From Labrenzia sp. VG12 (GTDB taxonomy: Bacteria; Pseudomonadota; Alphaproteobacteria; Rhizobiales; Stappiaceae): 64,000 nucleotides of DNA. Positions 35,727 through 44,248 of the stretch are shown piece after piece; position 1 is the first letter of the stretch; the number at the start of each line of letters is the position of its first letter. Position numbers and translations under genes: made by a program. The notes beneath the pieces are model-generated. The model made no database searches, was not told the origin of the DNA, and saw only the letters and a list, made by a program, of their open reading frames with translations. The stretch spans positions 4,494,001-4,558,000 of the forward strand of contig NZ_CP022529.1 in the NCBI RefSeq assembly GCF_002237595.1. The letters are read 5' to 3'.

Positions 35727-36099
35727 GGCGGCGAAACGAAACGGGAAGGGACGGGGCGGCCACTATGTGCCGGCCCGTCACACGACGGCGCGGTCTTTCA
35801 CCGGCTGGCCGCGGGCGAGGCGCGAAGGCCGGAAAGACCACGACCTTTCGTGCCAGGCGGCTGCACCAGACCGTCAAGTTATTGAACCATTAGCTGAATT
35901 TAGACCTCGGTCGCGAAATCAGAAAAAGACTTTGATCCCTTCGAACCGGGACGAGTGGCTGAGACCGGACGACGGGGCTGAGACAAACAGAGACATGTGC
36001 AGAAACAGAGCGCACGCACATTTGCGGTGTAGCGTTCGCAAGATGTCATCCTGCTGAAACATAGTCGACATCTATATTGGCGGAACTTCGGGGACCGTC
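35727..36099. other. Intergenic region between creatinase and the T6SS accessory operon
   Basis: This gap of 373 bases has no credible gene. A stem of GGTCTTT/AAAGACC plus CCGGC/GCCGG (35792-35839) with a long loop lies 66 bases after the creatinase stop and may end its transcript. The second half (35870-36099) must hold the promoter of the accessory operon. I looked for a GG-N10-GC sigma54 core there and did not find one. Confidence 0.4.
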
Positions 36100-39000
36100 A
36101 TGCCTGACCTGTATAAACCGCACAAATTATCCTGCATTCAAAATATTCAGGCCATTGGCGGTCAGAATTACCTCTACGCAACCGTGTTCTATGGCTTTGA
36201 CCTGACCGACCCGGAAGTGATCCTGAGTGAAGCGGTCTATACGGAGACGGCCATGTCGAACCTGCCGATGGGCGGGTTTCTCGACATGGGATTTCCAAAG
36301 GCGCAGGCGGAAGTGCTGATTGCCGGTGAAGCCCGCGCGCCGGAAGGCGGCAGCGTTCAGGCGCAGGAGGTGGGTGTTGCCGTCGGACCGGTGACGAAGC
36401 GGGCCGTGGTTTTCGGCGACCGCCACTGGGTCAAGGACAGCAACAACGACATCCGGCTTTCCCATGCCGTTCCCTACGAGACCATGCCGCTGACGCCCGA
36501 CCAGGCTTTTGGCAACGAGACCCATCCGGTCAATCCAGAAGGCAGGGGCTGCAATCCGCACCATGTCCTGGAGCATTTCGGTTACGCGCAGCTGCCGAAT
36601 GTCGAAAACCCGGACGCATTGATCAAGACCCTGACCGATCAGCCGGATCCGATCCTGTTCGGTCCCTTGAGCCACGATCACCCGTCGCGCAAGACAAAGG
36701 TTGGCCAGCCGAGCTGGGACTGGATCAGGACGACGTTTCCGGAGCCCCCTCCGGGGTTCGACAGCGCCTTTTTCAATGTGGCCCCGGCGGATCAGCGATT
36801 TGCCTCGGCTCCGGAAGGCAACGAGGCGATCTCCGTCTGGGGCATGTCGGCGCGCCACCCCGTGATCCGGTCGCACCTGCCGGGTTTGCGCGTCCGGCTG
36901 TTTGCCATCCATGATCACAAGGCCGAGCGCCTGACCGAGATCACCACACGGATCGAGACCGTCTGGGTCTTTGGCTCCTCCGAGATCGGCGGCATCTATC
37001 ATCGCGGTATTCTGAAACTGGCAGATGAAAAGGCGTCCGACGTGGTGGCGCTTATCTTCGGCGCCGAGCGCATGACCGATGCGCCGCGTCCGGCCTCCTA
37101 TTACGCGGAAATCTACCGGCTGCGAACGCACCCGACCGAAGGCGCCATGCATACGCTGAACGACAGCCAGTTGATGCCGGACCTGCCGGATGCCGAGGTC
37201 GAGGCGATGGAGGCGCGCTCACAGGCCTATAGCGAGGAAATCGCGCAGAAATTCGAGAAGAAAATCCAGTTCGAACATGCCGACATGCTCAGGAAGGCGA
37301 ACATGCCCGCCATGATGCGGCCGGATACAAGCCTTCCGCCGATCCCGCGCCTGCCCCTGCCGGCCCCGGAAGACATCGTTGCCGGCAATGTCGACATCGC
37401 CGGCATGTTCAGGAATCTGGCCTCGGCCGGCGACCAGCTGGAAGCCGACCTGATGAAGGGGCCTGCGGCGGCCGTCGCCCGGCACAAGGCGGCGGGAATG
37501 CCATTGCCGGACGATCTGTTTGCGCTGCATGACACAATGAAAGCGGCGATCAAGGCGGGAGATCCCGGCGCGGCCAATGCCTTGAAAGACGTGGCAAAGA
37601 CCAAGTCGGTAACCGATGATTTTTCCAAGTTTGCCAAGGCCACCGTGGACCTCGGCAATAGGTCAACGGATGGACTGACACCGCCGGTTGAAGACGTCAT
37701 GCCTGGAGAACTTGACGCGGCACTTGCAAAGATCGACGCAATTGTCGGCAAACTGGATGGCGCTGGCGCAGGCGGTGAGGAAGAGCTTTGGGCGCTGGTG
37801 CGGGCGCGTGCCCTTGCGCTCCCCGAAGCCGATCCATTCTACGAGATGAAACAGAACCTGGAAGCCATGGCCAGGGATCTGAAGGAGACCAGCGGCCGTC
37901 CCAAATCCGGCGAGATGGTCACCATCGAAGACGCGCTAAGCGGCGCTCATCTGAAAGACCCGAAGCCAACCGACTTCGACGCAGTGCTCGCCGAGCTCGC
38001 CACCATGCCGGACAAGAACAGGGCCAATCTCGACAAGATGGAAGCCATGCTGGCGGAAAGGCTTCCGAAAACGGCGGGCCAGGACCTGCCGCCGAGCCTG
38101 GCGCTGGCGCGGGAAGTGGAGAAGATCCCCGTTCCCGAACTGGATGTGAAATCCATCGATGACATCATCGCGAAGGCCGAAGAGGCAACGTCGATGGACG
38201 CCGACACGTTCTTCAGCAACCTGGACGAAGAGGCCCGGGAATTCATGCTGGACAAGGAGCATGCCCGTTCGGCGGCACTGGAAGCTGTCCATCCGATCGA
38301 AACCTATACGCCAGGCATCCGGCGCAAGCTCGGCGAACTGGTCGTTGACGAGGTTGCAAGGGGGGAGAGCTTTGCCCGCAGGGACATTGCCGATGCGTAT
38401 CTCGCCGGCGCCGACCTGTCTCATCTCGACATGAATGGCGTGTTCCTGGAAAAGGCCAACCTGACCGGCGCGAGGCTCCGGAACGCAGATTTCTCGGCGG
38501 CGGGCATGGCGGAGGCCGTGCTGACGGGCGCAGATGCCACCGGAACTGACTTTTCCCGCGCCACGCTCTCCGGCGTGATTGCCGAACGGGCCATCCTGGA
38601 CCAGACCCGGTTTTCCGAACGCACCTGGTCGAAGTCGCATTTCAGCGGCTCGACCTTTCGCGGGGCGGTCTTCGATACGATGACCTTTCTGGAATGCGAT
38701 TTTTCCGGAACGAACTTCGAAGCCGCGCAATTCACCAACTGCCTGTTCCTGAAGTGCGACTTTCGGGGAGCCGCACTCCGCAAGGCACGGTTTGAAAAGA
38801 CCATGGTGGTCGAGGGCGACCTGTCCTATTCCGACTGGTCCGGCGCGCAATTCGATCGCCAATTGATGACCAAGGTCGTTGCGCAGGACAGTCGCTGGAG
38901 CAATGCCAGTTTCAGCAAGTCCACCTTCGTCGGGAAGTCCGACCTGAAGGGCAGCTATTTCGATGGCGTGCGCGGCCACTATTCCAGTTTCCTGGAGGCC

Positions 39001-39315
39001 AATCTCGACGAGACCTGCTTCATGCGGGCGCAAGTTCGCGAATGCCTGTTTTTGAATTGCGAGATGACGGCTGTTGATTTTCGGGCCGCCCGCGCTCGCA
39101 AGGCCGTCTTCAACGAGTCGAGTCTCGTCCATTCCGACTTCTTTGCCGCCGATCTGATGGAAGCGCATCTCAGCCAGTGCGATGCCCGTTACACCAGTTT
39201 CAGGGACGCCAATCTTTACGCCGCCAATTTCATGGATGCCGACGTGAAGTGGACGGATTTCAGCCGGGCCAATCTCGGCCAGACCATCCTGGAGCTGCCG
39301 TCCAATGACGCTTGA
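36100..39315 (+). CDS. DUF2169-pentapeptide repeat protein (T6SS spike accessory)
   Basis: A 1071-residue protein with three parts. Residues 1 to about 320 are a DUF2169 domain (LYATVFYGFDLTDPEVILSEA, LPMGGFLDMGFPKAQAEVLIAGEA, VGPVTKRAVVFGDRHW), a domain found beside VgrG and PAAR-like genes in T6SS loci. Residues about 370-760 are an acidic, helical, coiled-coil-like region. Residues about 765-1065 are pentapeptide repeats (ADLSHLDMNGVFLEKANLTGARLRNADF and onward), forming a quadrilateral beta helix. No signal peptide is present. The ATG at 36100 follows GGGGA, and the end overlaps the next gene by 11 bases. DUF2169 proteins are thought to act as adaptors loading cargo on the spike tip; the effector or immunity role of the pentapeptide part is unknown. 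Confidence 0.8.
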   Translation: MPDLYKPHKLSCIQNIQAIGGQNYLYATVFYGFDLTDPEVILSEAVYTETAMSNLPMGGFLDMGFPKAQAEVLIAGEARAPEGGSVQAQEVGVAVGPVTKRAVVFGDRHWVKDSNNDIRLSHAVPYETMPLTPDQAFGNETHPVNPEGRGCNPHHVLEHFGYAQLPNVENPDALIKTLTDQPDPILFGPLSHDHPSRKTKVGQPSWDWIRTTFPEPPPGFDSAFFNVAPADQRFASAPEGNEAISVWGMSARHPVIRSHLPGLRVRLFAIHDHKAERLTEITTRIETVWVFGSSEIGGIYHRGILKLADEKASDVVALIFGAERMTDAPRPASYYAEIYRLRTHPTEGAMHTLNDSQLMPDLPDAEVEAMEARSQAYSEEIAQKFEKKIQFEHADMLRKANMPAMMRPDTSLPPIPRLPLPAPEDIVAGNVDIAGMFRNLASAGDQLEADLMKGPAAAVARHKAAGMPLPDDLFALHDTMKAAIKAGDPGAANALKDVAKTKSVTDDFSKFAKATVDLGNRSTDGLTPPVEDVMPGELDAALAKIDAIVGKLDGAGAGGEEELWALVRARALALPEADPFYEMKQNLEAMARDLKETSGRPKSGEMVTIEDALSGAHLKDPKPTDFDAVLAELATMPDKNRANLDKMEAMLAERLPKTAGQDLPPSLALAREVEKIPVPELDVKSIDDIIAKAEEATSMDADTFFSNLDEEAREFMLDKEHARSAALEAVHPIETYTPGIRRKLGELVVDEVARGESFARRDIADAYLAGADLSHLDMNGVFLEKANLTGARLRNADFSAAGMAEAVLTGADATGTDFSRATLSGVIAERAILDQTRFSERTWSKSHFSGSTFRGAVFDTMTFLECDFSGTNFEAAQFTNCLFLKCDFRGAALRKARFEKTMVVEGDLSYSDWSGAQFDRQLMTKVVAQDSRWSNASFSKSTFVGKSDLKGSYFDGVRGHYSSFLEANLDETCFMRAQVRECLFLNCEMTAVDFRAARARKAVFNESSLVHSDFFAADLMEAHLSQCDARYTSFRDANLYAANFMDADVKWTDFSRANLGQTILELPSNDA

Positions 39316-40378
39316 GGAAATCTATCACGCAATAGAATACAGCCAGACAATCTCCGACCGGGATTTCTCCAGGCGCACGTTTTCGGACGCGACCTTCAGG
39401 TCGGCCAACTTCGTCATGTGCGATTTCGGCGGCGCACGTTTTGTCCGGTGCAATTTCGACAAGAGCATGCTGATCCGGTGCGATTTCCGCGGTGCGCGGT
39501 TCGAAGACTGCACTTTTGCCGGCAGCCAGTTGATGATGGGGCGCTTCGAAGGCGCGGCCTTCCCGGGGTGCGCCTTCGAGACGACGGGTTTCCTGCAAGG
39601 CAAACTGCAGGGAGCCGATTTCTCTCACGCCCGCCTCTACGACACCGGGCTGCTCTGCAACGATCTGACGGAGGCGCGGTTCTGCGAAACGTCTTTCGAG
39701 AAAGTCGGGCTGCTGGAAAACACGCTTGACCGTGTCGACTTCGCCAGGGCGCATATCTACCGCACGATGATCTCCAGGGCCGATCTGCGGACGGCCTTCC
39801 TGGACGGAGCGATCTTCCATCAGGTGTTGCTGGTTGATGGCAACCTCTCAAACCGGGACCTCTCCGGTCACACGTTCCGGGAATGCACCATGGTCGATGG
39901 GGACCTCCAGAAAGTGGCGTTTCGCGGTTCGGAACTGACCCAGACCTCCTTCGTCAATTGCAACATGCGTCTCAGCGATTTTTGCGAAGCGAACATGCCG
40001 CAGGCGATGCTGGCCGGTTCCATCCTGGCGGGATCGAAGTTCGAGCGCACGACCCTGACCAACGGCGTGTTTGCGAATGCGGATGTTTCAGCAGTGTCCT
40101 TTGCCGGATCGCAGATGCAGATGGCCGTGTTCGACAACGCCAATTGCGGGGCGGCCCGTTTCGAGGGCTGCGACCTTCAATATGGTGACTTCACCAACGC
40201 CAATTGCCAGGCCGGGAATTTCGCCAATGCCAGGTTCAACATCACCAGGTTCCACGGCGCCAATCTGAAGGGCGCACTGCTCGACGGCTCGACGGGATCG
40301 ACCGTTCCGACCGATGACAGGCGGCTGATCGCGCAGGCCTATAACCCACAAAATGTGATCCTCGACACAGAATTGTAG
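39305..40378 (+). CDS. Pentapeptide repeat protein
   Basis: A 357-residue protein made almost entirely of pentapeptide repeats (pattern A-[DN]-[LF]-x-x) from about residue 15 to 340, for example FRSANFVMCDFGGARFVRCNF and FVNCNMRLSDFCEANMPQAMLAGS. It has many Cys residues at repeat positions. It begins inside the end of the DUF2169-pentapeptide gene with an 11-base overlap, so the two are co-translated and may associate side by side through their beta helices. No toxin domain or membrane segment is visible. Such proteins can be DNA-mimic-like or structural; in a T6SS accessory operon a scaffold or immunity role is possible, but unproven. Confidence 0.82.
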   Translation: MTLEEIYHAIEYSQTISDRDFSRRTFSDATFRSANFVMCDFGGARFVRCNFDKSMLIRCDFRGARFEDCTFAGSQLMMGRFEGAAFPGCAFETTGFLQGKLQGADFSHARLYDTGLLCNDLTEARFCETSFEKVGLLENTLDRVDFARAHIYRTMISRADLRTAFLDGAIFHQVLLVDGNLSNRDLSGHTFRECTMVDGDLQKVAFRGSELTQTSFVNCNMRLSDFCEANMPQAMLAGSILAGSKFERTTLTNGVFANADVSAVSFAGSQMQMAVFDNANCGAARFEGCDLQYGDFTNANCQAGNFANARFNITRFHGANLKGALLDGSTGSTVPTDDRRLIAQAYNPQNVILDTEL

Positions 40379-40418
40379 TTTCCCGTTCCGTTCGGGGAAT
40401 TGAGCCGAAATATCGTTG

Positions 40419-40470
40419 ATTGTGACAATCACAATATGCACCGTGTGCACCTGAAAAGTTCAGTTTTCAG
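40419..40470 (+). promoter_or_regulatory. Three consecutive perfect hairpins upstream of the PAAR-like gene
   Basis: Three dyads follow each other with single-base spacers: ATTGTGA-CAA-TCACAAT (40419-40435), TGCAC-CGT-GTGCA (40437-40449), and CTGAAAA-GTTCAG-TTTTCAG (40451-40470). All arms are perfect. The block lies in the 113-base gap between the second pentapeptide gene and the DUF4150 gene, ending 21 bases before the latter's start. It may be an mRNA processing or translational control region, or a protein-binding site. Confidence 0.6.
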
Positions 40471-40491
40471 GAGCCGACAAAGGAAGAAACG

Positions 40492-40890
40492 ATGCCGACA
40501 GTGAATGCATCCGGACCGATACCCAGTTTCGACGTCTCTCCCGTCGATCCGTTCATCATGCCGTCCGTGCCGCCGGTTCCCGCGGTCATGCCAGCGATCG
40601 GGTTCCGGATGATGACCATCCCCAGCCAGTTCTCCTTTTTCTCCATCTGTTTCTTCTTTCACACGATGCTCTCGATGATTGCCTCCTGCGTCGCCGGCCC
40701 CGGCCCCGGTGTGATCTCGGGACTGCCGATGAGCGCCAGCAAGTCCGGCAAGGGCTCGGCCAGGCTGCTCATTCAGGGCCAGCCGGCCGGTCGGGCGCTG
40801 ATGGATCCGCCGCTCGAAAACGGTCTCACCGTCAATTCCGTCGGCATTTCTTCGCCGGGTCAATGCACCCTGATCAACCCGGTCGGCTAG
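40492..40890 (+). CDS. DUF4150 PAAR-like spike-tip protein
   Basis: A 132-residue protein of the PAAR-like DUF4150 family, which caps the T6SS spike. It shows the family layout: Pro-rich N terminus (NASGPIPSFDVSPVDPF, then PSVPPVPAVMPAIGF), a hydrophobic central stretch (FSFFSICFFFHTMLSM), and the C-terminal metal-site-like region CVAGPGPGVISGLPMSAS with LIQGQPAGRALMDPPLENG and a final Cys in GQCTLINPVG. The hydrophobic middle could be a pre-transmembrane segment needing a chaperone. AAAGGAAG precedes the ATG. It is the first gene after the hairpin block and starts the run of three related proteins, so it is a good candidate for the tip that carries them. Confidence 0.75.
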   Translation: MPTVNASGPIPSFDVSPVDPFIMPSVPPVPAVMPAIGFRMMTIPSQFSFFSICFFFHTMLSMIASCVAGPGPGVISGLPMSASKSGKGSARLLIQGQPAGRALMDPPLENGLTVNSVGISSPGQCTLINPVG

Positions 40891-40905
40891 GAAGGGTCCA
40901 CAATC

Positions 40906-41778
40906 ATGGCCACGACCAAACCATCAGCAGACGACCGGACTTCGGCGCATATCTATTTTGCCGTGCCGCTCACCGGCAACGCTGACGAGTTCAGCGGCCA
41001 GTATTTGCGCATGGAAGAATATATCGGCACCAATGAGGACAGCCATCTGCCCTCTTCCGTGTCGGCGGGTGGCCTGACCGGCATTTCGATGTCCGCCAAC
41101 GGCGTCTTCCTTCTCAATGCGGATCAGAAGAAGGTGGAAACCTTCGGCAAGGCGCTGACCGAAAAGGTGCTGGGCGGCGATCACACGGTGACGGTCGACA
41201 AGGGTGACTGGAAACTGAAGGCGAAAGACGGCTCGATCACCATTGAAGCCAGGAACACCACAGCCGACGCCAACATCACGCTGCAGTCGGAAGGCCACGA
41301 TCTTCATCTTTATGCGGTCTGGGGCAAGTGCACCACGTCGGACAGCCGGGACATCAAGGAAAGCTCGTCCAAGAAGGTCACCTACGTGCAACTTTTCGAG
41401 TATTCGTCCGTCTTCGGCGCATCGATCACGGACCGATCGGCGTTCTCGTTCAGTCTCAACGTGGTAGGCGATGCCTATTTCAAACTGGCGGAAGCCAAGG
41501 CGTCGATCACCTCCCTGAAGATCATTTTCCAGAAATATTCCGGCTACTACGCCTGTTTCAACATCCTGCAGGTCCTGTCTTTCAAGATGGCGCAGAACTA
41601 CAGAAAGACGATGGTTCTCTACAACAAGATGACCGTTTTGCAGATCTACGTCGAAATGCTGAAGAGCCAGAACGACATCGTCAAATCGAAGATCAAGGGC
41701 GGTGTGACGGAAACCTATGCCGCCGAGATGCGCTCGAAAATGGCCGGTTGCGGTGTTTTCCAGCGGATCAAGTTCTAG
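40906..41778 (+). CDS. T6SS-linked protein of unknown function, member 1 of a three-gene family
   Basis: A 290-residue product with no domain I can name. Residues about 30-70 (YLRMEEYIG, then SHLPSSVSAGGLTGISM) recur in the next two genes. Residues about 80-140 are beta-rich with spike-like phrasing: KVLGGDHTVTVDKGDWKLKA, then GSITIEARN and ITLQSEGHDLHLYA, similar in style to the beta-prism of VgrG and phage gp5. The C-terminal half has a long amphipathic/hydrophobic region (YSGYYACFNILQVLSFKMAQ) and helices to the end. There is no signal peptide. It starts 15 bases after the PAAR-like stop. Effector, spike extension or adaptor are all possible. Confidence 0.7.
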   Translation: MATTKPSADDRTSAHIYFAVPLTGNADEFSGQYLRMEEYIGTNEDSHLPSSVSAGGLTGISMSANGVFLLNADQKKVETFGKALTEKVLGGDHTVTVDKGDWKLKAKDGSITIEARNTTADANITLQSEGHDLHLYAVWGKCTTSDSRDIKESSSKKVTYVQLFEYSSVFGASITDRSAFSFSLNVVGDAYFKLAEAKASITSLKIIFQKYSGYYACFNILQVLSFKMAQNYRKTMVLYNKMTVLQIYVEMLKSQNDIVKSKIKGGVTETYAAEMRSKMAGCGVFQRIKF

Positions 41779-41799
41779 CCGGCGCGGGAGGATAGCCAC

Positions 41800-42663
41800 A
41801 TGACGACCCTTTACATGGGTGTCTCGCCGGCAAGTGACGACACGCTCGGCATTGAAAACGGGGTCTATATGCGCCTCGGCTCCTATGTGAGCGATCCGGC
41901 GGAAGTCGACGAGGCCAGCCACTTGCCGACGTCGGTCTATTCCGGCGGCCTGGCGGCGAGCGACGGCATTTTCATCACCACGGCCGGTTCCTACATCGTT
42001 GAAGCGAGCAAGGAAGGCCATATCGAGATCGGCGGCAGCCTGACCCAGAAGAACAGGGACGGCCATTGCAACACGACCGTTGGAGCCGGCGACGTCACGA
42101 TCACGACCGACACCAAGGGCTTTTCGCTGACGGCTCGGGGCAATTCAAAATTCAATGTCACATCCCATCATGTCGACGGGATCTTCATTGAGGCGCCGGA
42201 CGGCAAGGTCTCCAGCAAGGGTGATGCGATCTACAACCACACCTTCGGAGCCTATCTGAAGCAGGTCGTCGGATCGACGAAGAAGATCATCCAGAAAGAA
42301 AGCACGAATGTCAGCCTGGCGCTTGTGCTGCCCGTTTATCTGTCAGGCGCGGTCGGCTGGAAAATGTGCTCGATGAACCTGAAAGTGTTCGATGCGAGCG
42401 AGACCGATCTGAAGATCTCCTCTGGAGGCATCAAGCTTGGGTTCGTTTATCTGAGCAACAACGTCATCACCCACGATATGGGCTATTCGATCCTCTACTA
42501 CAAAAAGCGCGGCATCCAGCTCGAATATGCCGTGAAGAAGAACGATCTGAAGGGCTGGTCGGATTTCTTCAGCACGGCCAAGATGAAGACAGCTCTCGCC
42601 CAATCGCAATATACCAGCAGTGTCGAGGCGCATATCGGCATTGAATCCAAGATGCCGGCATAG
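41800..42663 (+). CDS. T6SS-linked protein of unknown function, member 2 of a three-gene family
   Basis: A 287-residue relative of the flanking proteins. Shared N-terminal landmarks are YMRLGSYVS and SHLPTSVYSGGLAAS, followed by GIFITTAGSYIVEA. The beta-rich part (VGAGDVTITTDTKGFSLTARG, then GIFIEAPDGKVSSKG) resembles a spike prism. The C-terminal half holds two hydrophobic stretches, LALVLPVYLSGAVGWKM and LGFVYLSNNVITHDMGYSIL, that could be membrane-inserting. Initiation is at an ATG after GGGAGG, 21 bases beyond the previous stop. Low sequence identity to its neighbours, despite common layout, suggests old duplication with divergent partners or targets. Confidence 0.7.
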   Translation: MTTLYMGVSPASDDTLGIENGVYMRLGSYVSDPAEVDEASHLPTSVYSGGLAASDGIFITTAGSYIVEASKEGHIEIGGSLTQKNRDGHCNTTVGAGDVTITTDTKGFSLTARGNSKFNVTSHHVDGIFIEAPDGKVSSKGDAIYNHTFGAYLKQVVGSTKKIIQKESTNVSLALVLPVYLSGAVGWKMCSMNLKVFDASETDLKISSGGIKLGFVYLSNNVITHDMGYSILYYKKRGIQLEYAVKKNDLKGWSDFFSTAKMKTALAQSQYTSSVEAHIGIESKMPA

Positions 42664-42673
42664 CGGGGGCGAC

Positions 42674-43516
42674 ATGGCTTATCTCTACTACTGGAGCCCC
42701 GCGGGCGGCACGAACACCTTCACCGATGGTCATTACCTGCGCCTCGGTACATATGAAAGCCGATGGGAACCGGGCAGTGCCAACATCCAGGACCCAAGCG
42801 GCCATGCGCAAGGGATCTATTTCTACACCGACGGCAAATACACGCTGAAAACCGCAAATACCGGCAATGCCTATGAGGAGATCGGCACCCATGTGGAGCG
42901 GACGGTCAAGTCCGGCGGCTATGCCTATACCAACACGACAGGCAATTACACGATCGAGGAAAAGGACGGCGAAGTGGTGATCGAGGCCGAGGGCAAGATC
43001 CGCCTGAAATCCTCTCACGGCGATACGGACAGCGATTCCATCCTGATCCAGGCCAAGAACCACGATCTCTATTTCCAGCAAGCCGGCTACGCCAAGTTCG
43101 TCGACACTTACAAGGAGACGACGGTCAACGGGTTCACGCACAAGACCAATATCGGGATCGTTTTCAAACTCTATGCAGGCGCCAATATCGGCACCTATTC
43201 CCACATCGGACTGAGCCTCAAGACCTTCACCGTCGGCGTCAAGGAAATCACCTGCAGCGCCACGGGCGTTTCGTTGTCCTTGAACGGCAACACCTACAAG
43301 GACGTGCTCGGCATCAAGTTCGGCTTCACCATCTTCGCGCTGCAGATCGTCTGGCTGCACGAGGAATACGAATATTACAAGAACGAACTCAAGGTCTATG
43401 AGCGCATCACCAAGCTTGCGGCATCCGATGCGCAGGTGGTCGATTCCGAAGGCGCCGTCATCGGCACGAGAACAAGGGCAGCCGCACTCGACGGCGGCCT
43501 GGAAGTGCAATGCTGA
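42674..43516 (+). CDS. T6SS-linked protein of unknown function, member 3 of a three-gene family
   Basis: A 280-residue protein with the same plan: YLRLGTYES near residue 23, GIYFYTDGKYTLKTAN, then a beta-rich section (GTHVERTVKSGGYAYTNTTG, YTIEEKDGEVVIEAEGKIRLKS, then DSILIQAKNHDLYFQQ) very like VgrG/gp5 prism repeats. A hydrophobic segment (GIKFGFTIFALQIVWLHEEY) precedes a charged helix. The start at 42674 is chosen because it lies 10 bases past the preceding stop and matches the N terminus of members 1 and 2; an upstream in-frame ATG would overlap member 2. Many Tyr and Thr residues and no Cys until the C-terminal third suggest an exported, structured beta protein. Confidence 0.7.
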   Translation: MAYLYYWSPAGGTNTFTDGHYLRLGTYESRWEPGSANIQDPSGHAQGIYFYTDGKYTLKTANTGNAYEEIGTHVERTVKSGGYAYTNTTGNYTIEEKDGEVVIEAEGKIRLKSSHGDTDSDSILIQAKNHDLYFQQAGYAKFVDTYKETTVNGFTHKTNIGIVFKLYAGANIGTYSHIGLSLKTFTVGVKEITCSATGVSLSLNGNTYKDVLGIKFGFTIFALQIVWLHEEYEYYKNELKVYERITKLAASDAQVVDSEGAVIGTRTRAAALDGGLEVQC

Positions 43517-43553
43517 CGCGGCTTTCGTGCCCGCACGACAACGGACGGATTTC

Positions 43554-44171
43554 ATGAACAAGACAAGCAGCAATTCCGGCGCAGCAGAAGAGAGCAATGT
43601 GCCGGACGAAAGGCAACCGGGTCTCGCGGCGCCGTCCCTTGTCCTGACCGTTGACACCTGCGACGAGGGCAAACTGTTCCTGTTCAGTGCGGACGGTGCC
43701 CGGATCGCTGCCCGGCGTGCCGTCAGCTGCCTGATCGAGCCGGTGAGCGGCGACAGCGTTTTGACTGCGGAGGTCGAAGGGCGCCTTTATGTCCTTGCCG
43801 TTCTGGAACGGCAGAACGTCGAAGCACCGCTCTCGATCGAAACGCCGGGTGAGCTGGTTGTCTCGGCGAGGCGGGTCTCCATCAAGGCCGGTGTCTTTGA
43901 TCTTGTAACGGAAGCCGCCAATCTGGTCGGCAACGCGTTCAACAGCCTGTTCCGGACTTCCAAGCGGGTGTCGGGAACAGACGAGATGATCGCGGAATCC
44001 TCTTCGGTCAGCGCGCATCAACGGGTGTCCATCATCGAAGGCGCGGATGTGCACAAGGCGGGTGTGTTCAGCCAGAGCATTGAAAGCGCAATGACCCAGA
44101 GCGCACATGCGGCCGTGGTCACGGCAAAAACCGATATCCGTCTGAATGCCGAACGGATCAATGTGGGCTGA
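43554..44171 (+). CDS. DUF3540 protein (T6SS accessory)
   Basis: A 205-residue member of the DUF3540 family, often found with DUF2169 and DUF4150 genes near VgrG. After a polar leader, residues about 27-85 form an OB-like or beta section (LFLFSADGARIAARRAVSCLIEPVSGDSVL, YVLAVLERQ). The rest is a repeating parallel beta pattern (LSIETPGELVVSARRVSIKAGVFDLVTEAANLV, VSAHQRVSIIEGADVHKAGVFS, TAKTDIRLNAERINVG) like a VgrG C-terminal prism. The ATG at 43554 is preferred to earlier in-frame starts inside member 3. It likely forms part of the spike or joins the tip to it. Confidence 0.75.
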   Translation: MNKTSSNSGAAEESNVPDERQPGLAAPSLVLTVDTCDEGKLFLFSADGARIAARRAVSCLIEPVSGDSVLTAEVEGRLYVLAVLERQNVEAPLSIETPGELVVSARRVSIKAGVFDLVTEAANLVGNAFNSLFRTSKRVSGTDEMIAESSSVSAHQRVSIIEGADVHKAGVFSQSIESAMTQSAHAAVVTAKTDIRLNAERINVG

Positions 44172-44248
44172 CCGGATCGGCCAACAACACATCGCCGCCA
44201 TTGTTCTCAAGGCGTTGTTTCACGCTCACCGGTAGGTAACGGGTCATC

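Noticed and set aside
40419..40470. CRISPR-like or direct repeat array
   Set aside because: The three units are inverted repeats of different sequence with no conserved direct repeat or spacers.
40906..43516. Rhs/YD-repeat or polymorphic toxin genes
   Set aside because: No YD repeats, no DPxGx18DPxG cleavage motif, and no recognisable toxin domain or obvious immunity gene after each member.
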